Positions 34,218 through 44,800 of a DNA stretch of 64,000 bases are shown piece by piece. This stretch comes from Clavelina lepadiformis (Eukaryota; Chordata; Ascidiacea; Aplousobranchia; Clavelinidae): the NCBI RefSeq assembly GCF_947623445.1, contig NC_135241.1, positions 17,982,501 to 18,046,500 on the forward strand, in the 5' to 3' direction. Numbering within the stretch: the stretch's first letter is position 1; every line of letters begins with the position of its first letter. A model generated the notes under the pieces. That model was not told the DNA's origin. It ran no database searches and saw only the letters and a program-made list of their open reading frames with translations. Made by a program: the position numbers and the translations under genes.

Positions 34218-35886
34218 AGTTTTATTTACAGTAACAGTTTAATTTCATGTCTTCTGAATTTTATTGTGGATTGTTAATGTTTTAGGTACATAAAAGGTGT
34301 TGCATCAGTAATTTGTGGCATTAACAGTTTAATCATCTGATTTCTCACAAAATACATTGGACTTGTAAATCATGAGTGCATAAATAGCTTAGTATACACA
34401 CCGTCCTCTTAGTTGTAGAAAAGCGTGGATATGTTTATATGAACCAGGTATTTAGTGTTATCAGTAAAAATGCGATTTTTGATCCCTGATAAGTGAAGTC
34501 CTGTGTTAATCTTTCCATTTTCATCACTATGTATCAAATATTATTTTTTCATCGCTGCACTTTATAGTAAGGCTGTCTAATTTCACCTACAATGTCTTGG
34601 CCAGACTGTAAATGTTTATGATACTGAATGGCTAATCAGGTTTCTTATAGCAATTATACGAAGCGTATTTTTGTACAGTTTTTTGTCTCATTTGGTTTTA
34701 GCAACAGAGTGTTATTTCATGAATATTTAAAACATAAGCTGCTTTTTATCTATCTGTTTTTTGTATGTGCTTGATTGTTTAAAGTTTCAATTAAAAAACT
34801 TGCTGATGAGCTAAAGCTAAAGGTGTGAAGTTACAAAAGAAGCACTGCATTATTTTGAAATCATTGTTGGCTGCATTTTGTAATAAATTTTACCCTGCTT
34901 TTTTCTGAACAAGTTTTGAATACAAGTCTGGAAAATGTTATTTTGACTTGCTTGTTTCTATTTTATTAGAATTTCATTTAGATTTCCTCAAGATTTAATA
35001 AAAAAGCTTAGATGTTGTCTTCATAAGTTTGTTACTTCCTTTGACCATAGCCACGCTTTTAGTTCTACAATGATTTATGGTATGTTATTGTTGTGCCTGT
35101 TTGCAGTATAATACTTAATTTTATTTTTCTTAGATCTAAACTAGAATCTAAGTCTTAGACGCTGGTATTATTTTGCTTGTAGATTGCTTACTTTACTTGA
35201 TTTCATTTGCAGCTAGTAGGGATGATGTGCTGATATTATAGAATTTGTTGTTTCAATCCTGGTAGACAACTATGGTAAGTCTTTATTTTTTGTTGTTATG
35301 GTACTGCCAAAAAAAGCTTAACATGATCAGTTAATGTTTTGTTTAAAATTCATTATGTCATCAAACAAGATTTATGAGTTGTAAATGTTGATTTACATGG
35401 CAGTGGCAATATGACATTTACCCACTACCAATATAAGTTACGGAAAATTATTTACACTGCTTCCCTTTTCGGCATAAATTTTTATCACATTGCTATAACT
35501 ACCAGTAGCCGTTATTTCCATTTTTTGTATTTTTGGCAGATTTTCTGAATTGTTGCCATAATGCCCTTTGATTGACAGGTTGTAAATTGCTTTTACATTG
35601 CATATATAAATGTGGTATTGTGGGTGATCAATACAAAAGATTAACAAACACATTTGAAGATCCACTTGTGCATCTGTGTATTGGAAACTAATCCTACACT
35701 CTGTTTGTTTTATTGTGTTCAATTGAAACTAATCTTCTGACTACTGACATGTCACAGCATACACTTTGCTATTTGCCTTGTGGCAGCTTACCTGCATAAT
35801 TTTGTATCCAAGACGACTAATTTCAGTACAGTGCTGTTGATGTTAATTGAAGCCACTTTACCATTTTCATCTCTTTCTTTTTGCAG
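34218..35886. other. spacer upstream of IMMP1L
   Basis: No gene is supported. An open frame at 35780-36097 runs in phase into IMMP1L, but its upstream part carries no conserved sequence and is crossed by a strong acceptor (TTTTTGCAG ending 35886). Confidence 0.45.
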
Positions 35887-35914
35887 GTTTTCATGTAAAT
35901 ATTCATTTTTCATT

Positions 35915-37369
35915 ATGAACAAATCTCTCGTTTATGGATTGGGCACTGGTTTTATAGCATACGTCATCACCGACGCATTTTTCGAGTTTTTGACCTTTTT
36001 TGGCCCATCCATGGAACCAACTATACGTGAGAGGGATATTGGTGTGGGTGAAAAAATCACATCCTTTGCTAAGCTAAGACGGTATGTGAAATGCTGATGC
36101 TACCAAGAATTTTATCTATGCCTAGCTTGCAATTATTTTTTGTAGTCCTGTCTGACAATTGTTTTTTGTATTCTTAGTTAGTCATAAAATCATCTCGTGT
36201 CCAATGTCCACTATTACAGCATCTAAACCTTAATCCAGGTGTTTTTTGTTTCAGAGGGGACATCGTAACTGTGACGGCACACGATAATCCTTCACAGAGA
36301 ATCTGTAAAAGAATAATAGCTTTGGAAGGAGAACGGGTGTCCTATATCTCTTCCGTACCAATAGTGGACGATGAGGACAAGTATATATTTATCCCATAAA
36401 ATAGTTTTGATGCCTGAACGACTTTCAATAGTTGATCACTTAAGTGTTCTTAAGTTTTTGATATGAAATTATGAAAAGCATTGGTCTGTTGCTTGTGTAA
36501 TTTTATGAGAGATATACTTGAAGTATGCTTGACCGGTCGCCCATATACATTCTGGCATTATTGCCAATTTATTTCCACCATCCCGTCAGTTTTGCCCTTT
36601 TCAAAAAAAGCCACGATCATGCCACCTCTTTACCATGTTGCGTTGCTATTCAAAAGCACAGGGCACCGCGTAAACTAAGTTTACATATGAAACAACACTT
36701 GCTCAACAAACTACAACTACTATGATGCCCACGCGGCAGAAAGCTATTCACTGAGTATAACTGGTAATAAGCGAATCATCAAATTTACATACACATTGGT
36801 GGTCCTTACCATGCATTTATTACGACCCCTTCTTGTTTAGTTTAGGAACTGACTTTGTGACAGTAAGACGTTTCGTGCCTAGAGGTCACGTGTGGCTGGA
36901 GGGCGACAACTCCGCACATTCGTTGGATTCCAGGCAGTATGGCCCGATACCATTAGGTTTGGTGCGGAGTCGAGTAATAATAAAGGTATGTAAACTCAGG
37001 TGTGTGTATTGGTGATTGTTCATCATATACTTCAACGTAAAACAGTGGTAATAGAGGAAGCCTTTTCTGAAAAAGCGAGAATGCTTCGCAGTTCGCACCC
37101 ATTTTGACATTATGGTGATATGTTAACACAGGAAAGTTTCGACTATCTGATCTGCGTGTTGTGTATTGCATTTTCATTGGAAAAATTTTTAATCCAAAGT
37201 TGCTTTTTTCTTTCATTCAGCTTCTCCCCATGCGTGATTTCAGGTGGTTTCAGAGCACTTCGGAAGATGCATGATTGCAAGTGATGATCGCCAGAATCGA
37301 CTACTGATTGCTCCTGATCTGCTGCGGATTGTATCCGGTCGAAGCCTGAATATACCAGTCTATCTGTAG
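35915..37369 (+). CDS. IMMP1L: IMMP1L, mitochondrial inner-membrane signal peptidase subunit 1, four exons
   Basis: Exons 35915-36081, 36255-36380, 36841-36985 and 37244-37369 join in phase to 187 residues (human 166). It is an S26-family serine protease with a Ser/Lys dyad. The nucleophile Ser32 is in GPSMEPTI just after a hydrophobic N-terminal segment, and the general base Lys74 is in [14 protein letters not shown]. The substrate-binding part reads [20 protein letters not shown] followed by [12 protein letters not shown], which fits IMMP1L better than IMMP2L. The enzyme trims targeting signals on the intermembrane-space side. The ATG at 35915 was chosen because it follows an acceptor by 28 nt and gives a normal N-terminus; a two-codon ATG-TAA lies in the leader. 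The C-terminal exon is less conserved than the rest. Confidence 0.94.
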
Positions 37370-38974
37370 ACGTCGGTATGAACGCTGTTGTGAAAAAACT
37401 TGGTTTCGAGTCAATATTTTGTCATAAAATTTTAATATTGTAGTTTTCGAAGCAGCCTTTGTACTATATTTGCCTTGATGCTTTATAAATTGCATATCTA
37501 CCTACATCAGACGTTTATAAAAAGAGTCGGATATTGTCTAGCTCAGTTTTTCTACGTGATCTCAATATGGTTGTGCGTATGATTTCATGCTTTTATCAGA
37601 TTTTCATTTGAATTATGATGTGCATTTATATACAGTTATTAACGATTTTAACGGAAGCTGACGCGGTTGGGGATATACGTCACGCAGTGTAGCTAGGGTA
37701 TGAGTCAGTTTGTTTTCATAATTTCTTGAGAAAAAGATTTAAATAAGTGTGCTAAAGTTAGCTGCTATTTTTCATGCGGTCACCGCTACCAACGTTGTGC
37801 TTCGTGTCTCGAATCATAAATACATCAACGCAAACATCGCGTCTTGCACTGTCGGGTGGAAATTGCTTATGGTTTATGGAAGATGGACGTTTTATTAAAA
37901 TGCAAAAGGTACAATACGAACAGCTTCATCCTGTTTGACGACGTACAAGGCTGTCAGAAAATGATTATTTCATCGTGCTAAGTGCTTTTTGCTCGTAAAT
38001 ATTTCATTTTGTTTTAGCACGTCTGCCACGATTGCAGCAGCAATTTCATGTTTGGTCGTTAAATCATTTCCCATCGGAGTTTTTGCGATATTGACAATGC
38101 GACAATGATTGTCGGCTATTAAGATAAATCCAATATCATACTATTTCTATTTGCTGTGGCTTGCGGATTGAATCAAAAAAGTATTGACTTCAAGAGTGGC
38201 ATAATTAAAATTTAATTATATAATTTTTTAATTACGTTTGACAGATCGTTTGATTCGAAATCAATTTTTTTAACAACATGATGTTGTGATTATTTGATAC
38301 CAGCCATTGTGTTTTAACTGGGGTGAAAGTTTTGCATTAAGCAATGACTGGAAAAACCCTGCATACCCACATCCTGCCAAACTCAGACGCACTGTCAAAC
38401 TGCGTAACGTGTGTAAGCTGAGTTATATTTATATTAGGCTTACGTAATGAGCAATGAGTGACGAAAGACTTTCCGGGCGTTGTGTTTTTTATGTTAGCAT
38501 CGGTACAGTTAAAATAAATTTGCCAAATAAACAACTTTTAGCAGCCACAACTCATGCCAAACTGTTAAATTTGCAAACAGTGTAGGCCGTGGGGCCAACT
38601 TTTTGTCCTACGCCTCACTTTTGCTTTCAAGAAAATTTTACACCCCACCATCAGTGGCGTATTTAGAATTGCATTTAAGCCAAGGGGCTGTCAAACCATT
38701 TTAAAACCTGAGGTTAAAATTCTAACATTTGCCCATGTGTACACCTCGCCCAAAGTGAAAAACTTTTGGGTTTTTATGCCTCAAAAACGGCTTTAGAACG
38801 CCTCGAAATGAAATGTCAACCTCACATATATACGTACAGCAGCTAGCTATTTATGATGTACAATTTTGAAACGTCAAATAAAACGATTTTGAAATGCCGG
38901 ATACGCGTTTATTGTTCGTTTTTTCTTGCGAAACGCAATGATGGAAAACGATTAAAAATGCAGAAAGCCTATGG
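37370..38974. other. intergenic spacer, IMMP1L to foldback element
   Basis: I see no gene, RNA or mobile end here. The sequence is AT-rich with short open frames only. Confidence 0.45.
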
Positions 38975-38990
38975 CCCCCAAACGGTTCCA

Positions 38991-39135
38991 GGTCGATTCA
39001 ACCCACGGACGATTCAACCCCGGACGATTCAACCCACGGACGATTCAACCCAGGACGATTCAACCCACGGACGGTTCAACCCGCGGACGATTCAACCCAG
39101 GACGATTCAACCTAGGACGATTCAACCCACGGACC
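38991..39135 (+). repeat. 16-bp minisatellite, left arm (9 copies)
   Basis: The unit is CGATTCAACCCACGGA with 15-bp variants (CCAGGA, CCCGGA). Because three 16-bp units make 48 bases, the array is open in several frames and mimics a 16-residue protein repeat; this is an effect of the period. Confidence 0.95.
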
Positions 39136-39874
39136 TTTCACGTACTATTGGCTTAGGTTATCACCAAGTTACTTTGTAGCCAATATTATGTAAGCTAAAT
39201 AAAGCTAATATATAGGCCTAAGCTAATATAAAGCTTTTTGTGTTTCCTTTTTTTTCTTTTACCACTTCTTGTTAGCATTGGTTGTACATCAAAACACTTA
39301 TTGTTTTCTGCTTTCCAGTAAAACCTTGAATATTGTTATTTTGCCCTATACAGTACTTTGCGTACATTTCTGTCTACGCCTGCTATTATTTTTTGTATTT
39401 ACCCGTGTAGATCGGTTATTATATAAAATAGCGTATTATATTATATAATATCCTTTTAGCATTAAGTTAACATTTTTGAAGTTTTTGAAAAGACAAAATG
39501 CTTTCGACCCACATACGTAAATGTGTGTATTTATTTTTTTGCATGTACACAAATTACAGATATTTTTATAGACACCTGTTTATACATCGATTAATTAGAA
39601 AAAAAGTTGTTTTATTTACAGGCAAGCTTAAGAACATGAACCTGAACACAAACACAGCACGTATAAAACACAAAGCTGAAAAGGGTACTACAAACGGTAA
39701 TTAATTAGCACATATGAGCGATTGCACGCAGATACATCAATTTATCTGGCTCATTTGCATAAGTGCAAACCTTTGCCGAAAGTCTGTGAGCCAGGTGCGT
39801 GTATTTCCTTCGTGGTTGGTCCAAATTAACAACTGCTGCGTTTTGAGCACCGAGCCGTTGACGTTTTTGTAAAT

Positions 39875-40207
39875 GGGTTGAATCGTCCGTGGGTTGAATC
39901 GTCCGCGGGTTGAATCGTCCGGGGTTGAATCGTCCGTGGGTTGAATCGTCCGCGGGTTGAATGGTCCGCGGGTTGAATCGTCCGCGGGTTGAATCGTCCG
40001 CGGGTTGAATCGTCCGCGGGTTGAATCGTCCGCGGGTTGAATCGTCCGCGGGTTGAATCGTCCGCGGGTTGAACCGTCCGTGGGTTGAATCGTCCTGGGT
40101 TGAATGGTCCTGGGTTGAATCGTCCGTGGGTTGAATCGTCCGGGGTTGAATCGTCCGTGGGTTGAATCGTCCGTGGGTTGAATCGTCCGTGGGTTGAATC
40201 GTCCGAC
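39875..40207 (-). repeat. 16-bp minisatellite, right arm (~21 copies)
   Basis: The same unit is in inverse orientation (TTGAATCGTCCGCGGG on the plus strand). Six consecutive identical units near the middle indicate recent local amplification; variants seen on the left arm recur towards both ends. Confidence 0.95.
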
Positions 40208-40220
40208 CACCCCCCCAAAC

Positions 40221-41812
40221 ATTTCATTCACGAGGGTGGTGATTGGCACTCTTACCCTCTCTTAGTACGCTAGGTCGGCTAAGCCTATTGAACAGGTTGC
40301 ATTCTTGCTCAATTTCAAAGTGAAACTTGCAAAACGTAGCCTACATATTGCTTCGTTTAATTATAATTTACACATTTCACCAAAATTTCGCCAAGCCCCT
40401 CGTTAAGAAACACAACCTTTGAAATAAGAACGTTATTTTTCCGTTTAAAAATTTACATTTTGAGTTAATCAGTATGTAGGCTTCAAGTAACTTAGTTACC
40501 TACAGATTAACGAGAAGTTCCATGGCTAATATTGTGACCTTGATAAGCCCTGGTATCGTAGTTAACATATTTTACATATTAAGATATAACATATTAAGAC
40601 ATATAACATAGGTTAACATATAACAACAACATTAACATATAACATTTTCTACACTGGCTATAAGACAAGCGAGAACAATTAATACATTTTTAGATGTTTT
40701 TGTAAGGCCGTTGTTAGGGTAAACACGGAAGAATTGTTCCCACTGTGGCAGATATGTAATTGCGACCAAGTCGAGGATTTGTTAACAGCCTAAGGTGGAG
40801 AACTCTGTAAACTTCTAAGACTCATTTTCATTCAAATTCATTAATCCAATTCTGCTTACTTAGAGAAAAGTTGTAGAGTAAATTTTGAGCATGGCGTTCT
40901 GACAACTTATTACGAATGAACAAGGGCGCTGTGATGACAAATAACTATGTCATCATCCCAACAATGTTGGTTTGTTTTCAATTTTATTTTCATAAGTTAA
41001 ACATCGAAAAACATTAAGTTGATAAAAATTGCTCACTTCAATGAAAGCACGGACAGGGCAAACTACAGCATATTACTGCGGGCAGTAAGGTGGGATCAGG
41101 GCTGTTGTTCTATTGGTATAACTCATGCTCGGTGAATAATAGAAAAACTTTGACAGGAACAGCTGAAAAAATGGTATCAAACCAAAAACTGCGTCACAGT
41201 TAAAAGAAAAAGTGAAGAAAGCAATCGTCATAAGAAACGTAAAAAGTGGTACAATGTGTTCTAGTTTGCACGTGGCATTAAATAATATAAGCTATGACAC
41301 GGATAATTTCTGACGTGGCAGTATGATGAACAACAAATTGATGCTTTAAAAAACACCTATAAAATTGGTTCCTAATTATCAAACGTAGGTTGTAATACAA
41401 TACGGATGTCTCCAATCCAATGAAGTTTCCAATCGAACAATGATTTCGATTTGTCTAAAAACAGATGTGAAGCATCATCATCCCGCTTTCAAAAATAAAT
41501 CCAAACAAAATTCTTCTCAGTGCTTGGAATGAAATTCTGAAATAACTTACAGTGATGAAAAAAACGTAAAACAATGCAGCTGTTAAATGGCACGCGGACA
41601 GTAGCAGACCCGGACGAAAAGCAACAGGCGAAATACGTCGCTTATGGCACTGCTGGTAAAGTACGCTGGCCGGCGAGCCCAACCGAGCTGCAATTAAAAA
41701 GCGGCAATGAGTGAAGAAAACAATTAAAATGGGTTGCATTTGGAATCAGGACCGGCTTCAGTTTGGTCAAAATTGCAACACAGTGATGTAACGGAACGAA
41801 ACCGATTTCGTG
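40221..41812. other. spacer and 3'UTR side of the phosphatase gene
   Basis: No gene is supported. Part is expected to be the phosphatase 3'UTR, but no AATAAA on the minus strand lies close to the stop, so the transcript end is not located. Confidence 0.4.
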
Positions 41813-44800
41813 TCATCTCTTAGCAGGAGTGGGGAATACAAATTGCGAGTTAATCTTTGCGGTTGGTGTCGAAGTTTTCAGATTGGCGTCTGGCGTGTTC
41901 TGATCCTTGCCCGTATCTTCGCCGTTATCGTGGCCATTGCTGTTGAGCTTGTTGAGTGAATTGGTGTTTACTGCTGGAAGTTCAAAAGCAAACTGACGTT
42001 TCTGGGTCGACTTCAAGTGTGGAATTTTGCAGTCGAATTTCGGCGACCCCGACGGTTCTGTGGCACCGTTCACTGCCGAAAAATTGAAACCGTTTACTTG
42101 GTTTTCATTCGGTTGTGACGGGCTGTTTATCAGATTAGAGTTTTTCTCGGTAGGCTCGGCGCACGGCTGAGTTTCTGGGAACTCAAATTTGCCAGCGTTT
42201 TGAACCGGGGACCGTCCGGCGTTTAAGTCTTTCACCTGCAAGCACATTCGGGAAAATGGGGACCGGATAGTTGGGGACGACACCGACTTCACTATAGCAA
42301 GCTGTGGCGACGTAATACCGTCAGGTAGGGGCGTGGTTGGGGGTTCAAGGGAAATCACCGCTCGAGGTTTCGGTTTTCGTTTCCCAGATCGAATTCTTTC
42401 TGTTGAGTTGGTCGATTGCACGTTGTTGTCACACGAACTTGTGGGAGCAGAAGTCTTCGTTTTTAGTTTCAGTTCTTTCGGCGACGGAAGGTTCATTTCC
42501 GAGAAAGACCTTCTCTGTTTAGGGGTTGCAGGTCGAGCTGGTTCGGGGTTTTGTGGCGTGTCCTTGGGAACTGTATTCTTCGGTGTGGGGCCGGTAGGCG
42601 GGCTTCTAATGGATCCTGTAGTCGACGGAGTGGTAACATTCTCGCCGGCCAGGATACGCGCATACCTGCTCAAGGCTTGATGCACGAATTGATATTGCTC
42701 CCACGTTTGAATCATTCCACCCCTGAAATAAGAGCCTTGGTTAGTGACCTTGTTACAAGCGCAAGAAATCAATACGTTACCCACATAATGAGTGGAAGCG
42801 GCCGCATTTCAACGTAGACGTTACGTAGCGAAAACCACGGGTTGATTGCTTGTAATGCGTACCCAGCCACATTTACAAGTAATATTTACCTGTCCAGTCG
42901 CATTTGAGAAACGATTCGCAAAATATCCGCCTTTTTTGTCTTGCTCAGCTGCTGGCAACCTGTGGTAACGGCGATGTAACAGCCAGTTCGACCAATTCCA
43001 GCGCTGAAAGAAAAATGAAAAATTTGCTGTCGAGTCCAACTTCCGATTAGGTCGTAGCCAGAGATGCGCACGTGAAGGCCAAATTGCATTACAGTAGCTT
43101 ACGTGGTTTGAAATTAAAACAAATTCAAATTGACAATAACAAGAAAGAATGTGTTTGGAAAAGTCAAGCAATTATATCTTTCCCCACCTGCAGTGTACTA
43201 CCATGGGTCCGTGATGCGTTTTGTTCCACAATGACACCTCTTGAACCAACTCCAAAAGTCCCCTGGTCTTTTCCGGTGTTTCGTGGTCCATCCATGTCGT
43301 GTACCAGTAGTGATTTATTGATCTCGTTTCTCCATCGCGAATCACTTCCAGCTGTGTGATGAAAAATCAGTTCCAAATTGAAAACTATTTTCATGAACAG
43401 AGTTTGTTATTAAACGAAATGAAATGTACATTGTATTTGGTAAATTATAGACCGTATATATTTCAATTTCGAAAGTGGATTAGATTTCATACAAAACTCA
43501 CCGTTCTGACGCTGAAATGTTCGTACTGCTTCAAAGTGGTGAGCTTGATGGTTACGTCTTCGAATGTAACGCTCTCATCGACAGCTGAGGGCAGATATGG
43601 GGCACATTTCTACAAATAGATAGACTATGGTAAGAAATACTTCCTCGACAATGCTAAAATGCACGTCCTAATATAAACATACCATATCTATTGCTGGCGA
43701 TTAGCCTATATCTTACCTCTTTCCTTTCTTTAAGTTTAGTGAGCATTATCACAGCGGAAGACTCTTCCTGCCAAATCATCCTCCAAAAATCAACGATGGT
43801 ATTAGTCAGTGGGCCCTATGCGTATAGGAGAGAATTTTTTTCATAAAAATCAACAGATTCCCAAGTTAAAGTTGAGCATAACCGATGTGAATAATCCAAT
43901 ATCAAGCATGATATATCTTACCTGAGTTGCGATGAAAGTCGCGTTTTCTCTTGTGACCGGAGTCGCGATATTTTCCTCATCACTTTGAGGAGGTGGTGGG
44001 GAGATTTCGGTACAATCACGGATGTAGTTTGCATTGATGTAGGTTGATAAAGTGTCCTCACCCGGTATTGAGGGGAGCTGAACCCGGCTGTGCTGATCTG
44101 AAATTGGAAATATGTAAAGTCTAGGTAAATAACAACAAACCAAAGACATGTTAACAGCCGTGGCAATTTCAGTTCATTTCAAATTCAAAGTCGTTGTCAA
44201 CAAAAATATCAGAAACAGCAAAGGCTGTTCAAGTCGCTGCATTTGCGAAATCAAAAAAAAAAAACGATTTACTTTTTCGGCGCATCACGCGTCAGACATT
44301 TTTGCAAAAACTATCAATAGAGGAAGAAATTAGTCTTTAGAGACTGGCGAAAAGGCAAAATATTGTACACCATTGTACTTTCTTCACAGCGAATTTGTTT
44401 CCCATTTCGTATCCAATTCCAAACGTTATTAAAAGATGACCGAACTGTATAACGATAGCAGGAAATAAGTTTCTTGTCAAGTACGTGGCTAACTCGTCGC
44501 TTGGCGTATTGCGGTACATGCAGTCACAGCTATAACGTCACTAGCAAAAAGTCTGTTAGAGCCCATTGTAGAGCCCTATACGCAACTATTTTTAGAGCAT
44601 TACAAAAAGCCATTTAAACATGGCTTACGTCAATGCGCGCCCTTACTCTATGTATTCAGGATGTTACACACAATGCTTTGCGTTGAGCAACATACGTAGA
44701 ACAGGGCGTGCGTTTCACGCCAGTTGTGCATAGTTTAATTAGAAGTGAGTTATTAATAACCACAGCGCACAATGTCCGAAAAACTAAAACTAGCAAACCC

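Larger units (their letters stand above)
38984..40211. mobile_element. foldback element with inverted minisatellite arms
   Basis: The arms are tandem arrays of a 15-16-bp unit (CGATTCAACCCACGGA): nine copies on the plus strand at the left and about 21 copies in inverse orientation at the right. The outer ends also pair: GGTTCCAGGTCGATTC on the left and GGTGGTCGGACGATTC as the complement on the right. The 9-mer CCCCCAAAC lies directly outside both ends (38975-38983 and 40212-40220), as expected of a target duplication. The 740-bp middle has no gene. The architecture recalls Drosophila FB elements, which also use tandem-repeat arms and 9-bp duplications; kinship is an inference. Confidence 0.75.

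Noticed and set aside
39875-40207. CRISPR-like array
   Set aside because: Units are directly adjacent with no spacers, and the genome is eukaryotic.
39737-40249. Long open frames encoding a 16-residue repeat (RFNPRTIQP type) in the right minisatellite arm
   Set aside because: A 16-bp unit cycles through three frames to give a 16-residue repeat; overlapping frames are open at once and no start or splice context exists. It is explained by the tandem DNA repeat.
41455-41739. 94-codon minus-strand open frame after the phosphatase stop
   Set aside because: No homology recognised; it lies in the likely 3'UTR and is compositionally ordinary.
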